Shown: positions 39,010 to 49,304, counted from the first letter of the stretch. The stretch: 64,000 bases of DNA from Streptomyces sp. NBC_01296 (GCF_035984415.1 NZ_CP130720.1:2728001-2792000), one strand, 5' to 3'. Numbers and translations are program-made. The notes: generated from the letters alone by a model not told the origin.

Positions 39010-39855
39010 CTAAAAGAGCACGCTCATGAACGCGCCGACCTCGCGGAATCCCACCCGCCGGTACGCCGCCCGTGCCGCGGTGTTGAAGTCGTTGACGTAC
39101 AGGCTGACCACGGGCGCGACATCGCGCAGCGCGAACTCGACGACGGCGGCCATCCCGGTCTCGGAGTGCCCGCGGCCGCGGAACTCGGGGTCCACCCACA
39201 CGCCCTGGATCTGGCAGGCCCTGGCGGTCGCGGCGCCGATCTCCGCCTTGAAGACGACCTTGCCGTCTTCGATGCGGGCGAAGGAGCGGCCGGTGCCGAC
39301 CAGCTCGGCGACCCGGGCCTGGTAGAGCAGCCCGCCGTCGCCCGCCATCGGCGAGACGCCGACCTCCTCGGTGAACATGGCCACGCAGGCGGGCATGATC
39401 ACGTCCATCTCGTCCTTGCGGATCCGCCGCACCAGCGGGTCGGCGCGCACGTCCGCGGACGCCTGCTCGGTGACCATGAGCGGCTGGTGGGAGCGGACGT
39501 CGCGGGCGGGTCCCCAGCTGGGCTCCAGGAGCCGCCACAGCAGCCGGGTGGCGTCGGCGGGGCCGACGATGGAGGAGCAGCGGCGGCCGGTGCGGCGGGC
39601 CCGGTCGGCGAAGGCGCGGACGGCGTCGGAGTCGGCGCAGGCGGGGACCAGGTTGGCGCCCGCGTAGCAGAGGGAGCGCAGCTCCCCGTCGGCGTAGTAG
39701 CCCCACATCTCGCCGCCCAGACGCCAGGGGTCGAGTCCGGCGACCTGGACCCGGGAGGTGACGAAGGCGTTCTCGACCGGCTCACGTCCGAGGACTTCAA
39801 GGGCGGCGTCGAGATCACTGGGCTCAAGGACCCGGGTGGTGGTCTGCGTCAACAC
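39010..39855 (-). CDS. GNAT acetyltransferase with N-terminal DUF4081-type domain
   Basis: 281 residues from GTG 39855 with GTGAGGCCCCA upstream; a longer reading to 39933 is discarded. Residues ~1-130 match the DUF4081 region fused to actinobacterial GNATs (EPVENAFVTSRVQVAGLDPW, GEMWGYYADGELRSLCYAGA). The C-terminal GNAT domain has VWVDPEFRGRGHSETGMAAV, LYVNDFNTAARAAYRRVGF and ends MSVLF. Located after ispG, with a terminator between. Substrate unknown. Confidence 0.88.
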   Translation of the reverse strand: MLTQTTTRVLEPSDLDAALEVLGREPVENAFVTSRVQVAGLDPWRLGGEMWGYYADGELRSLCYAGANLVPACADSDAVRAFADRARRTGRRCSSIVGPADATRLLWRLLEPSWGPARDVRSHQPLMVTEQASADVRADPLVRRIRKDEMDVIMPACVAMFTEEVGVSPMAGDGGLLYQARVAELVGTGRSFARIEDGKVVFKAEIGAATARACQIQGVWVDPEFRGRGHSETGMAAVVEFALRDVAPVVSLYVNDFNTAARAAYRRVGFREVGAFMSVLF

Positions 39856-39939
39856 TGGGGCCTCACCATACAAGTCTGCTGATCTCCGAACTGTACCCGC
39901 CGCCACCTGAGGATGCCTGGTCCCACGGGTCACGAAAAA

Positions 39940-39980
39940 GCCCCGGCCCCGCCCGCGAGCTGCGGGAACGGGGCCGGGGC
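39940..39980 (-). terminator. ispG terminator
   Basis: An 11-bp GC stem (39940-39950 with 39970-39980) followed on the minus strand by TTTTT (39935-39939). It is ~37 bp after the ispG stop. Confidence 0.85.
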
Positions 39981-40017
39981 CGATGCGTGCGGGGCGCCGC
40001 CGGGGCGCCCGGGATGC

Positions 40018-41175
40018 TCAGACGCCGATGGCGACGGTGGGCTCGCCGGACATCACGCCGTCCTTCTCCATCTGCTCGGCGATCTTCATCGCCTCTTCGA
40101 TGAGGGTCTCCACGATCTTCGACTCGGGGACGGTCTTGATGACCTCGCCCTTCACGAAGATCTGGCCCTTGCCGTTGCCGGAGGCGACACCGAGGTCGGC
40201 CTCGCGGGCCTCGCCCGGGCCGTTGACGACGCAGCCCATGACCGCGACGCGCAGCGGGACCTCCATGCCCTCTAGGCCCGCCGTGACCTCCTCGGCCAGC
40301 TTGTAGACGTCCACCTGGGCGCGGCCGCAGGACGGGCAGGAGACGATCTCCAGGCGGCGCGGCTTGAGGTTCAGCGACTCCAGGATCTGGATGCCGACCT
40401 TGATCTCCTCGACCGGCGGGGCCGAGAGGGAGACGCGGATGGTGTCGCCGATGCCCTCGGAGAGCAGTGCGCCGAAGGCGACGGCGGACTTGATGGTGCC
40501 CTGGAAGGCGGGGCCGGCCTCGGTGACGCCGAGGTGCAGCGGGTACGTGCACTGGGCGGCGAGCTGGCGGTAGGCGTTAACCATGACGACCGGGTCGTTG
40601 TGCTTGACCGAGATCTTGATGTCGCTGAAGCCGTGCTCCTCGAAGAGGGAGGCCTCCCACAGCGCGGACTCGACGAGCGCCTCGGGGGTGGCCTTGCCGT
40701 ACTTCTTGAGCAGCCGGGCGTCGAGGGAGCCGGCGTTGACGCCGATGCGGATCGGAGTGCGCGCGTCGTTGGCGGCCTTCGCGATCTCCTTGACCTTGTC
40801 GTCGAACTGCTTGATGTTGCCCGGGTTCACGCGGACGGCGGCGCAGCCGGCGTCGATCGCGGCGAACACGTACTTGGGCTGGAAGTGGATGTCGGCGATG
40901 ACCGGGATCTGCGACTTCTTCGCGATGACGGCGAGGGCGTCGGCGTCGTCCTGGGTCGGGCAGGCCACGCGCACGATGTCGCAGCCGGAGGCGGTCAGCT
41001 CGGCGATCTGCTGGAGCGTGGCGCCGATGTCGGAGGTCCGGGTGGTCGTCATCGACTGCACCGAGATCTGTGAGTCGCCGCCGACGGCCACCGAGCCGAC
41101 CTGGATCTTGCGGCTGACCCTGCGGTCGGCAAGCTTCGTCGGCACGGCCGGCATTCCGAGAGAGATGGCAGTCAT
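40018..41175 (-). CDS. ispG: 4-hydroxy-3-methylbut-2-enyl diphosphate synthase (flavodoxin/ferredoxin)
   Basis: Fe-S enzyme of the MEP isoprenoid pathway. 385 residues from ATG 41175. The TIM-barrel start has [19 protein letters not shown]. The C-terminal [4Fe-4S] ligands are C280 and C283 ([12 protein letters not shown]) and C315 ([12 protein letters not shown]), with E322 as fourth ligand. A 36-codon upstream extension is discarded. Follows the site-2 protease and dxr on the same strand, in the common actinobacterial order dxr-rip-ispG. Confidence 0.97.
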   Translation of the reverse strand: MTAISLGMPAVPTKLADRRVSRKIQVGSVAVGGDSQISVQSMTTTRTSDIGATLQQIAELTASGCDIVRVACPTQDDADALAVIAKKSQIPVIADIHFQPKYVFAAIDAGCAAVRVNPGNIKQFDDKVKEIAKAANDARTPIRIGVNAGSLDARLLKKYGKATPEALVESALWEASLFEEHGFSDIKISVKHNDPVVMVNAYRQLAAQCTYPLHLGVTEAGPAFQGTIKSAVAFGALLSEGIGDTIRVSLSAPPVEEIKVGIQILESLNLKPRRLEIVSCPSCGRAQVDVYKLAEEVTAGLEGMEVPLRVAVMGCVVNGPGEAREADLGVASGNGKGQIFVKGEVIKTVPESKIVETLIEEAMKIAEQMEKDGVMSGEPTVAIGV

Positions 41176-41296
41176 CTGCTGTGCAACCCCAAGGTGTGGA
41201 TCAAGGTCCCGAGATCGGCGGGCTCCAGGCTTCGAGATTACGCCAACCACGGGGCGGCCCTTGCATCCGAGGGCCGGGAACACCCGAACGTAGGGG

Positions 41297-41319
41297 GCCG
41301 GGCACGAAGCGTGCCCGGC
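41297..41319 (-). terminator. hairpin between the site-2 protease gene and ispG
   Basis: A 10-bp stem (41297-41306 with 41310-41319) with a 3-nt loop, 32 bp after the protease stop. No T-run; possibly a weak terminator. Confidence 0.5.
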
Positions 41320-41350
41320 TCCCCGTACGGCCGGCGTACATGCGGACGTA

Positions 41351-42652
41351 CTAGGTGATCTTGATCGGGTTCACCACGTCCGCCACGAGCACGAGCAGCG
41401 TGAAGCAGACGAACACTCCGGCCACCACGTACGCGGCGGGCATCAGCTTCGCCACGTCGAACGGGCCGGGGTCGGGGCGCCGGAAGACCCGGGCCACGGT
41501 GCGCCGGACCGACTCCCACAGGGCGCCCGCGATGTGCCCGCCGTCGAGCGGGAGCAGCGGGAGCATGTTGAACAGGAACAGCGAGAGGTTGAAGAACCCG
41601 ACGAGCTGGAGGAAGAACACCAGCCGCTGCTCGGCCGGGATGTCCAGGGTGGCGATCTCGCCGCTGATCCGGGCCGCGCCGACGATGCCCATCGGGGAGT
41701 CGGGCTCGCGCTCGGCTCCGCTGAAGGCCGCGTTCCACAGCGCCGGGATCTTGGCGGGGAGCTTGACCAGGCCCTGGACGCTGTTGTCGACGACCTCGCC
41801 CATGTGGTCCACGGACTGGCCGAAGGACAGCGGGGCGATCTCGCTCTTCGGGCTGAAGCCGAGCCAGCCGGCCGTCACGTACTGGCCCTTGACGTAACCG
41901 CCGTGGCCGTCCGTCTTGGCGACCTTGTTCTCGATCAGGTCGACCGGGAGCGTCTGCTGCTTCCCGTCCCGGACGACCGTGACGGTGGCGGGGCCGACCG
42001 TGTCGCGGATCTGCTTCTGCAGGGCCGCCCAGTCGGCCACCTTGTGGCCGTTGAACGCCACGATCCGGTCCCCGGCCGTCAGGCCGGCGGCCTTGGCCGG
42101 GGCGACCGGGTCGCCGGCCTTGCAGATCTCGCGCTTCTCGCTCTGCTGGATGACGCACGGCGAGACGCTCGCGACCTGCGTGGTCGTCTGGTTGATCCCG
42201 AAGCTCATCCAGACGCCGAAGAAGATCGCCAGCGCCAGCACCAGGTTCATGAACGGGCCCGCGAACATCACGATCACGCGCTTCCACGGCCTGCGCGTGT
42301 AGAACAGCCGCGTCTCGTCGCCGGGCTGGAGCTCCTCGTACGCCGCCGAGCGCGCGTCCTCGATCATCGAGCGGAACGGCGAGGTCGACCGGGCGGTCAC
42401 CTTGCCGTCCTCGCCGGGCGGGAACATCCCGATCATGCGGATGTAGCCGCCCATCGGGATGGCCTTGATCCCGTACTCGGTCTCGCCCTTGTTCCGCGAC
42501 CAGATGGTCGGGCCGAAGCCGACCATGTACTGGGGCACGCGGATGCCGAAGAGCTTGGCCGTCGAGAGGTGGCCGAGCTCGTGCCAGGCGATGGAGACGA
42601 GCAGCCCGAATACGAAGATGAGTATTCCGAGCACCGTCATGAGTGCTGTCAT
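41351..42652 (-). CDS. M50 site-2 protease (RseP/Rip1-like)
   Basis: Intramembrane zinc protease that cleaves membrane anti-sigma factors or similar regulators. 433 residues. Zinc site HELGH at residues 24-28 in the first membrane segment. A PDZ domain lies about 150-260 ([20 protein letters not shown]). The second zinc-site segment is [20 protein letters not shown]. Four membrane segments overall. The ATG overlaps the dxr stop (ATGA). Mycobacterial Rip1 has the same neighbours. Confidence 0.95.
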   Translation of the reverse strand: MTALMTVLGILIFVFGLLVSIAWHELGHLSTAKLFGIRVPQYMVGFGPTIWSRNKGETEYGIKAIPMGGYIRMIGMFPPGEDGKVTARSTSPFRSMIEDARSAAYEELQPGDETRLFYTRRPWKRVIVMFAGPFMNLVLALAIFFGVWMSFGINQTTTQVASVSPCVIQQSEKREICKAGDPVAPAKAAGLTAGDRIVAFNGHKVADWAALQKQIRDTVGPATVTVVRDGKQQTLPVDLIENKVAKTDGHGGYVKGQYVTAGWLGFSPKSEIAPLSFGQSVDHMGEVVDNSVQGLVKLPAKIPALWNAAFSGAEREPDSPMGIVGAARISGEIATLDIPAEQRLVFFLQLVGFFNLSLFLFNMLPLLPLDGGHIAGALWESVRRTVARVFRRPDPGPFDVAKLMPAAYVVAGVFVCFTLLVLVADVVNPIKIT

Positions 42653-43911
42653 GCGCGCGCCTCCACGGCGGCCTGGGCCGCCATCTCCTGTGCCCGGGCC
42701 CTGGCCCAGGTCTCTGCTTCGAGGACGTCTGCGACCGTGAGAGAAGTTCCCGCGTCCGGCGTTCCGTGCTCATCGACCACGGCAGAGACCGTATCCATGA
42801 TTGCTGTGAACGGCAGCCGACCGGCCAGGAACGCCTCCACGCACTCCTCGTTCGCCGCATTGAACACGGCGGGGGCGGTGGAGCCCACGGTACCCACGTG
42901 CCGGGCCAGTCCCACCGACGGGAAAGCCTCGGTGTCCAGCGGGAAGAACTCCCAGGTCGACGCCTTGGTCCAGTCGAAGGCGGAGGCCGCGTCCGGAACG
43001 CGCTCGGGCCAGCCGAGGCCGATCGCGATGGGGCCGCGCATGTCCGGCGGGGTGGCCTGGGCGAGCGTGGAGCCGTCGGAGAACTCCACCATCGAGTGGA
43101 CGTAGGACTGCGGATGGACCACGACCTCGATGCGGTCGAAGGGGATGTCGTAGAGCAGGTGCGCCTCGATGACCTCCAGCCCCTTGTTGACCAGGGTCGC
43201 CGAGTTGATGGTGATCACCGGGCCCATGGCCCAGGTGGGGTGCGCGAGGGCGTCCTTGACGGTGACGTGGGCCAGCTCGGCGCGGGTGCGGCCGCGGAAG
43301 GGTCCGCCGGAGGCGGTGACCACGAGCTTGCGGACATCGGCCCGGGTGCCGGCGGCGAGGGCCTGGAAGAGGGCCGCGTGCTCGGAGTCGACCGGGATGA
43401 TCTGGCCGGGCTTCGCGAGGGCCTTGACCAGCGGGCCGCCGACGATCAGCGACTCCTTGTTGGCCAGGGCCAGGGTGCGGCCCGCCCGCAGCGCGGCGAG
43501 GGTGGGCGCGAGGCCGATGGAACCGGTGATGCCGTTGAGGACGGTGTGGCACTCGGAGGCGGCGAGCTCGGTCGCCGCGTCGGGCCCGGCCAGGATCTCG
43601 GGCAGCGGCTCGGAGGCGCCGTACTGGGCGTTCAGCGCCTCTTTCAGGGCCGGTACGACGTCCTCGCGGGCGACGGCCACGGTGTTCACCCGCAGCTGCC
43701 GGGCCTGCTCGGCCAGCAGCCCGACGCGCCCGCCGGCGGCGGACAGCGCGGTCACCCGGAACCGGTCGGGGTTGCGCAGGGCGAGGTCGATGGCCTGGGT
43801 CCCGATGGACCCGGTGGACCCGAGGATGACGATGTCCCGCCGGCCGGCCGCGGGGTCGAAGAGGAGGTGCGGATCGGCGAGGGGGGCTGGGCGGTCGCTC
43901 ATGCCCCCCAT
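42649..43911 (-). CDS. dxr: 1-deoxy-D-xylulose 5-phosphate reductoisomerase
   Basis: NADPH-dependent second step of the MEP pathway. 420 residues. N-terminal Rossmann motif [15 protein letters not shown]; metal and substrate segments [12 protein letters not shown] and [10 protein letters not shown], then [20 protein letters not shown] (family signature with WxMGxKI/V). Two ATGs are possible: 43911, or 43902, which is preceded by GGGGGG. The second looks as likely and would give 417 residues. Confidence 0.96.
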   Translation of the reverse strand: MGGMSDRPAPLADPHLLFDPAAGRRDIVILGSTGSIGTQAIDLALRNPDRFRVTALSAAGGRVGLLAEQARQLRVNTVAVAREDVVPALKEALNAQYGASEPLPEILAGPDAATELAASECHTVLNGITGSIGLAPTLAALRAGRTLALANKESLIVGGPLVKALAKPGQIIPVDSEHAALFQALAAGTRADVRKLVVTASGGPFRGRTRAELAHVTVKDALAHPTWAMGPVITINSATLVNKGLEVIEAHLLYDIPFDRIEVVVHPQSYVHSMVEFSDGSTLAQATPPDMRGPIAIGLGWPERVPDAASAFDWTKASTWEFFPLDTEAFPSVGLARHVGTVGSTAPAVFNAANEECVEAFLAGRLPFTAIMDTVSAVVDEHGTPDAGTSLTVADVLEAETWARARAQEMAAQAAVEARA

Positions 43912-43923
43912 TGTTGCCGCAAC

Positions 43924-45315
43924 TCAGGAGCGGTTGGACACGGAGTCCCCGTGAACGGCGCCTGCGAGCAGTTCGGGCAGCGTCCCGGCGAAGTCCGGGA
44001 GCGCGCGGGCGGCCCGCCACCAGGCGTCGGCGTCGCCGCCGAGGGCGGCTTCGAGCAGCCGGTCCGCCTCGGCGCGGGCGGCGAGGACCGCCGGGTGGTG
44101 GTCGTGGCGGTCGGGGTGGTCCACCTCCCCCAGCCAGTGGCCCTCGTCCAGGGCCCAGGCGGCGGGGGCCTTGTGCCGGATCACGTCGGCGCCGGCCAGG
44201 ATGCCGTCGTCGAGGCAGCCGCGGACCCACCGGATGTCCTCGCGCAGATCGCCCATGGCGTTGGGCACCCCGAGGCTGGCGAGGGCCAGCTCGCGGTTCA
44301 CGCTGTCGTCCGGCTCCCACGCGGATCCCGGCGCGAGGGCGTCCACGGCCTCGGCGAGGCCGGGTATCGCGGCCTGCGGCTGCGGCGGGGGCGCGGCCCC
44401 GGCGGCGACCGCGGCCGCCAGCTCGGGCAGGGTGCCGGTGAACCCGGGGGCGTGCCGCTGCAGCTCGGCCCACAGCCTCGGGTCGTCGCCGAGCGCCGGA
44501 CGCAGCACCCGCAGCAGGGCGGAGCGCATCCCGGCCCACTCGGCCAGGTTCCAGCCGAGGCCGCCGGCGGCGTGGGCCTGCCCGAGCAGCAGGGCCCGGT
44601 GGGCCGGTGCGACGGCCGCCGCGAGCTCGTCGAAGGTCAGGGTGCCGGTCCGCACGGCGCGGACCGCCGGCCGGTGCCATGCCGGTCCGTACGAGGTCTG
44701 CGTGCGGGTGTCGAGCAGGGCGAGCCGGGTCCGCCGGTCCAGGTCGGCTACCAGTAGCAGGGCCTCCACGGAGCCGGGCGGCAGCGGGGCGCGGGCGTGC
44801 TCGCGCAGCAGGGTCTCGGGGTCCAGCTCGTACGGGAGGGCCAGCACGTCGAGCGGGATGCGCGCCCGGCGGCTGCCGTGCCGGCGCAGCAGCCCGATGA
44901 GCTCGGGGCCGCTCAGCGGCGGCCCGATGGGCTCGGCGCCGTCCGGCGGTGGCCCGGAAGCCTCCGCGGCTGGCGGCGGCCCGAGCCGGCGGCCGAGTTC
45001 GGCGCCGAGGGTGGCGAGCAGCTCCGGCGAGGGGCCGGGGCGGGCCGCGTACCGCGCGGGGCCGGGCAGGCCGGGCAGGGGGCGGCCGTGCACCTGCGGG
45101 CTGCGGGCGATGGTGCGGCGGTCCTCGTCGGTGCCCTCGCGCAGCAGCAGGGTGACCGCGGAGGCCGGGAGGTACTCGTCCCGGCACAGGAACCGGCGGG
45201 TCGGCGCGTCGAGCCGCCCGAGGAGGTCGGAGGCGACGGCGTCCGGTGCGTGGCGCAGCAGGAGCGCCACGCACCAGGCGAGCCGTCGGCTCTCCCTGTC
45301 CACGTTCACATGCAT
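43924..45315 (-). CDS. unknown protein with an internal duplication
   Basis: 463 residues from ATG 45315. No domain recognised. Helical, Ala/Leu/Arg-rich, with a proline-rich linker at ~112-135. A ~33-residue segment is duplicated: residues ~275-307 (LWAELQRHAPGFTGTLPELA) and ~425-457 (AWWRAARALPDFAGTLPELL) share W...P-x-F-x-GTLPEL. A repeated TLTFDELAAAVAPAHRALLL resembles a short HEAT-like helix pair. Just upstream of dxr (12 bp) on the same strand. Confidence 0.78.
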   Translation of the reverse strand: MHVNVDRESRRLAWCVALLLRHAPDAVASDLLGRLDAPTRRFLCRDEYLPASAVTLLLREGTDEDRRTIARSPQVHGRPLPGLPGPARYAARPGPSPELLATLGAELGRRLGPPPAAEASGPPPDGAEPIGPPLSGPELIGLLRRHGSRRARIPLDVLALPYELDPETLLREHARAPLPPGSVEALLLVADLDRRTRLALLDTRTQTSYGPAWHRPAVRAVRTGTLTFDELAAAVAPAHRALLLGQAHAAGGLGWNLAEWAGMRSALLRVLRPALGDDPRLWAELQRHAPGFTGTLPELAAAVAAGAAPPPQPQAAIPGLAEAVDALAPGSAWEPDDSVNRELALASLGVPNAMGDLREDIRWVRGCLDDGILAGADVIRHKAPAAWALDEGHWLGEVDHPDRHDHHPAVLAARAEADRLLEAALGGDADAWWRAARALPDFAGTLPELLAGAVHGDSVSNRS

Positions 45316-45381
45316 CCGCTTCCCCGGGTTTCCCTGTCGCCAGTGTCGTACGCCTGACGGGCACCCGGCGATGATCGCAGG

Positions 45382-47334
45382 TCAGCGGATGGGGCGGTGG
45401 ACGTTCTTCTGAGTCGACGGGCCGGGGGTGGCGTCCGCGATCCAGGGGCCGTCGCCAGAGGGGTCGAGCACGCCCTCCTCGAGCCAGGTGTAGGTGCCGG
45501 AGAGCACCCCGGCGACGACCTTGCGGTCCAGGTCGTCGGTGTTGGACCAGAGCCGGCCGAAGAGCTCCTCGACGCGGATCCGGGACTGCCGGCAGAAGGC
45601 GTCGGCCAGCTGGTAGGCCTCGCGGCCGTGGTCGCCGGAAGCGCGCAGGTGCTCGGCGCGCACGCAGGCCGCGCTCATCGCGAAGAGTTCGGCGCCGATG
45701 TCGACGATCCTGCCGAGGAAGCCCTGCTTGGTCTCCATGCGGCCCTGCCAGCGGGACATGGCGTAGAAGGTGGACCGGGCGAGTTTGCGGGCGCTGCGCT
45801 CGACGTAGCGCAGGTGGACGGAGAGGTCGGGGTGGCCGCCGGGGTGGAAGGCGCGGTACGCGCCGGGGACCTGGCCGGGGCCGGTGGCGAGCTTGGGCAG
45901 CCAGCGGGCGTAGAACCCGGCGGCGCGGGCTCCGGCCTTGGCCTTGTCGCCGAGCGCCTTCTCGGGGTCGATGAGGTCGCCGGCGACCGACAGGTGGGCG
46001 TCGACGGCCTCGCGGGCGATCAGCAGGTGCATGATCTCGGTGGATCCCTCGAAGATCCGGTTGATGCGAAGGTCGCGCAGCATCTGCTCGGCGGGGACGG
46101 CGCGCTCGCCGCGGGCGGCCAGCGATTCTGCGGTCTCGAAGCCGCGCCCGCCGCGGATCTGGACGAGCTCGTCGGCCATCAGGCAGGCCATCTCGCTGCC
46201 GTAGAGCTTGGCGAGGGCGGCCTCGATGCGGATGTCGTTGCGGTCCTCGTCGGCCATCTGGGAGGCCAGGTCGACGACGGCTTCAAGGGCGAAGGTGGTG
46301 GCGGCGATGAAGGAGATCTTGGCGCCGACGGCCTCGTGCTTGGCGACCGGGCGGCCCCACTGCTCGCGGACGCCGGACCATTCGCGGGCGATCTTCAGGC
46401 ACCACTTCCCGGCGCCGACGCACATGGCGGGCAGGGACAGCCGGCCGGTGTTCAGGGTGGTCAGCGCGATCTTGAGCCCGGCGCCCTCGGCGCCGATGCG
46501 CTGCGAGGCGGGCACCCTGACCCGGTGGAAGCGGGTGAGGCCGTTCTCCAGGCCGCGCAGGCCCATGAAGGCGTTGCGGTGCTCGACGGTGATCCCGGGG
46601 GAATCGGCCTCGACGACGAAGGCGGTGATCCCGCCGCGGTGGTTCTCCGACTTCGGCACCCGGGCCATCACCACCAGCAGGTCCGCGACGACCCCGTTGG
46701 TGGTCCAGAGCTTCACCCCGTCGAGTACGTACCCGTCCTCGCCGTCGGGGACGGCGGTGGTGGCCAGCCGCGCCGGGTCGGAGCCGACGTCCGGCTCGGT
46801 GAGCAGGAAGGCGCTGATGGCGGTGGTCGCGCAGCGCGGCAGGAAGGTTTCCTTCTGCTCCTGCGTGCCGAACATCTTCAGCGGCTGCGGGACGCCGATC
46901 GACTGGTGGGCGGAGAGCAGGGCCCCGATGGCGGGGCTGACCGAGCCGACGAGGGCCAGCGCCTTGTTGTAGTACACCTGGGTGAGGCCCAGGCCCCCGT
47001 ACTTGGGGTCGATCTTCATGCCGAGGGCCCCGAGTTCCTTGAGCCCGCGCACGGTCTCGTCGGGGATCTTGGCCTCGCGCTCGATGCGCGCAGCGAGGCC
47101 GTCTGCGAGTTCGGTCTCGCAGAACGCCCGCAACCGGGCCAGGAAGGCCTCGCCGCGCCGGACGTCCTCGTCCGCGGGCATCGGGTGCGGGTGGATCAGG
47201 TCGAGCCGGAAGTGCCCCAGGAAGAGTTCCTTGGCGAAGCTGGGCTTGCGCCAGTCCTGTTCCCGGGCCGCTTCCGCGACCTGCCGTGCCTCGCGCTCGG
47301 TCACCTTGGGCTGTGCGGGCTGTGTTGCGGACAT
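45382..47334 (-). CDS. acyl-CoA dehydrogenase (VLCAD/ACAD9-like, long form)
   Basis: FAD enzyme for the first step of fatty acid beta-oxidation. 650 residues from ATG 47334 (GAGGTGA upstream), longer than the ~380-residue short-chain type because of a C-terminal helical extension (~455-650). FAD/substrate segments are AFLLTEPDVGSDPARLATTA and YVLDGVKLWTTNGVVADLLV. The C-terminal core has LAARGERAVPAEQMLRDLRI and RIFEGSTEIMHLLIAREAVD, containing the catalytic Glu. Monocistronic; a short palindrome precedes it. Confidence 0.93.
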   Translation of the reverse strand: MSATQPAQPKVTEREARQVAEAAREQDWRKPSFAKELFLGHFRLDLIHPHPMPADEDVRRGEAFLARLRAFCETELADGLAARIEREAKIPDETVRGLKELGALGMKIDPKYGGLGLTQVYYNKALALVGSVSPAIGALLSAHQSIGVPQPLKMFGTQEQKETFLPRCATTAISAFLLTEPDVGSDPARLATTAVPDGEDGYVLDGVKLWTTNGVVADLLVVMARVPKSENHRGGITAFVVEADSPGITVEHRNAFMGLRGLENGLTRFHRVRVPASQRIGAEGAGLKIALTTLNTGRLSLPAMCVGAGKWCLKIAREWSGVREQWGRPVAKHEAVGAKISFIAATTFALEAVVDLASQMADEDRNDIRIEAALAKLYGSEMACLMADELVQIRGGRGFETAESLAARGERAVPAEQMLRDLRINRIFEGSTEIMHLLIAREAVDAHLSVAGDLIDPEKALGDKAKAGARAAGFYARWLPKLATGPGQVPGAYRAFHPGGHPDLSVHLRYVERSARKLARSTFYAMSRWQGRMETKQGFLGRIVDIGAELFAMSAACVRAEHLRASGDHGREAYQLADAFCRQSRIRVEELFGRLWSNTDDLDRKVVAGVLSGTYTWLEEGVLDPSGDGPWIADATPGPSTQKNVHRPIR

Positions 47335-47681
47335 GAGGGGACTCACCTCGCCGCCGGAGTCGGTGGTACCGGCCTACTGGCCGGTGCTACCTGTGAGTCG
47401 TACCCTCTCCGGCCCTCCGGGAAAAGCCGGGGCGGTCCGAGTGAGGGAAAACGAGTCCGGCCGCCGGGCTACCGCCTGGCGAGTGAGCCGAAGGGGCGCG
47501 CCGGCGAAGGAGGGCGAGCACCCGGAGAAAACCGCGAGGTGCGAGCGGTGTTCCAGGACGCACGGCCTCCTGGAGCCGGCAAAGGCGCCCCGGAGGCGAA
47601 CCGGGCCCAAAAGGGGAAAAGGGGACGGCCGGAGCCCCCGCACAGTAGGCTCCGGCCGTCGGCTTTTGGGCCGTACGAGAA
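47335..47681. promoter_or_regulatory. 347-bp intergenic region: acyl-CoA dehydrogenase promoter and upstream terminator
   Basis: Next to the acyl-CoA dehydrogenase start is an inverted repeat ACCGGCC-N4-GGCCGGT (47368-47385), ~34 bp before the ATG, a candidate repressor site or leader hairpin. The far end contains the terminator of the preceding aldehyde dehydrogenase gene (47624-47660). Nothing else recognised. Confidence 0.4.
47624..47660 (-). terminator. aldehyde dehydrogenase terminator
   Basis: A 13-bp perfect stem (47624-47636 with 47648-47660), loop 11 nt, followed on the minus strand by CCCCTTTTCCCCTTTT. ~21 bp after the gene's stop. Confidence 0.85.
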
Positions 47682-49127
47682 TCAGATGTCGAGGCCGGTC
47701 AGGACCAGGACTCGCTCGTACGTGTAGTCGTCCATCGCGTAGCGGACACCCTCGCGGCCCACACCCGACTGCTTGACGCCGCCGTACGGCATCTGGTCGG
47801 CGCGGTAGGACGGCGCGTCGCCGACGATCACACCGCCGACCTCGAGCTCGCGGTGGGCGCGGAACGCGGTCTGGATGTTCCGGGTGAAGACGCCGGTCTG
47901 CAGGCCGAACTTCGAGTCGTTGACGGCGGCGAAGGCCTCGTCGGTGTTCTCGACCTTCGTCAGCGTCAGCACCGGCCCGAAGACCTCCTCGACGGCGAGG
48001 GTGGTGTCGGCGGGCAGGTCGGCGATGACGGTCGGCTCGTACGAGGCACCCTCGCGCTTGCCACCGGTGAGCAGCTTGGCTCCGGCGGAGATCGCCTCGT
48101 CGACCCAGGACTCGACCCGCTTGGCGGCGTCCTCGGAGACGAGGGGGCCGACGTCGGTGGCGGAGTCGGACGGGTCGCCGGTGACCTGGGCCTGGACCTT
48201 CGCGACGACCTTCTCGACGAGGCGGTCGTAGACGGAGGCGTCGGCGATCACGCGCTGCACGGAGATGCAGGACTGGCCGGCCTGGTAGTTCGAGAAGGTC
48301 GCGATACGGGTCGCGGCCCAGTCGAGGTCGGCCTCGGAGGACCAGTCGTCCAGGACCACGGCGGCGGCGTTGCCGCCGAGCTCCAGGGTGCAGTGCTTGT
48401 GGGGCACCGACTGCTGGATGGCGTAGCCGACCTTGTCGGAGCCGGTGAAGGAGATGACGGGCAGGCGCTCGTCCTTCACCAGGGCCGGCATCTTGTCGTT
48501 GGCGACCGGCAGGACCGACCAGGAACCGGCCGGGAGGTCGGTCTCGGCGAGCAGCTCACCCAGGATCAGACCGGAGAGCGGGGTGGCCGGGGCCGGCTTC
48601 AGGATGATCGGCGCGCCGACGGCGATGGCCGGGGCCACCTTGTGGGCGCACAGGTTCAGCGGGAAGTTGAACGGCGCGATGCCGAGGACCGGGCCCTTGA
48701 CGAAGCGGCGGGTCAGGGCGAGACGGCCGACGCCGCCGGCGTCGGTGTCGAGGCGCTGGGCCTCGCCGCCGTTGAAGCGGCGGGCCTCTTCGGCGGCGAA
48801 GCGGAACACGGACACCGCGCGGCCGACCTCACCGCGGGCCCACTTGATGGGCTTGCCGTTCTCGGCGGAGATCAGCTGGGCGATCTCCTCGGTGCGCTCG
48901 GCGAGCCGCTTGGACACGTGGTCCAGGGCGGCGGCACGGACGTGGGCGGGAGTCGCGGAGAACTCGGCCGTCACGGCGGACGCCGCGGCCACGGCCTCTT
49001 CGACCTGCGCATCGGTGGGCACGCTGACGCTACCGACCAGGCGGCCGTCCCACGGGGAGTGGACGTCGAAGCTGTCCTGACCGGTGGCCTGGCGGCCGGC
49101 GAGCCAGAAGGCGTGGGTGGAAGTCAT
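47682..49127 (-). CDS. NAD(P)+-dependent aldehyde dehydrogenase, candidate succinate-semialdehyde dehydrogenase
   Basis: 481 residues from ATG 49127; the longer reading to 49247 is discarded. Full ALDH set: N155 (GIAPFNFPLNLCAH), cofactor site (IILKPAPATPLSG, SFTGSDKVG), general base E249 (TLELGGN), nucleophile C287 (NYQAGQSCISVQ), and EEVFGPVLTL. Substrate cannot be read from sequence; the region's PucR regulator, gabT and polyamine genes suggest succinate semialdehyde, i.e. the GabD step. A 10-bp inverted repeat surrounds its promoter region. Confidence 0.9.
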   Translation of the reverse strand: MTSTHAFWLAGRQATGQDSFDVHSPWDGRLVGSVSVPTDAQVEEAVAAASAVTAEFSATPAHVRAAALDHVSKRLAERTEEIAQLISAENGKPIKWARGEVGRAVSVFRFAAEEARRFNGGEAQRLDTDAGGVGRLALTRRFVKGPVLGIAPFNFPLNLCAHKVAPAIAVGAPIILKPAPATPLSGLILGELLAETDLPAGSWSVLPVANDKMPALVKDERLPVISFTGSDKVGYAIQQSVPHKHCTLELGGNAAAVVLDDWSSEADLDWAATRIATFSNYQAGQSCISVQRVIADASVYDRLVEKVVAKVQAQVTGDPSDSATDVGPLVSEDAAKRVESWVDEAISAGAKLLTGGKREGASYEPTVIADLPADTTLAVEEVFGPVLTLTKVENTDEAFAAVNDSKFGLQTGVFTRNIQTAFRAHRELEVGGVIVGDAPSYRADQMPYGGVKQSGVGREGVRYAMDDYTYERVLVLTGLDI

Positions 49128-49304
49128 GCGAATCCCGGCCCTTCGGATGTGTGCGGGTCCTTGTCCCCTCCACCGTAGGACTCCGTCCGGGATTCGGCGT
49201 TTATCCGGGGTGGAGTGTGCCGAGCACCGGCCGCGCCGCTTTGTCACTGTCGCCGCGCCGGTCCCGCGCGGCGGCGGCAGCGGCGAGCGGCGGCAACCTG
49301 GTGG
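49128..49304. promoter_or_regulatory. aldehyde dehydrogenase upstream region with long-spaced inverted repeat
   Basis: CGAATCCCGG at 49129-49138 is an exact reverse complement of CCGGGATTCG at 49187-49196, 48 bp apart, directly before the ATG at 49127. The spacing is that of a dimer-of-dimers operator or a long leader stem. Confidence 0.45.
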
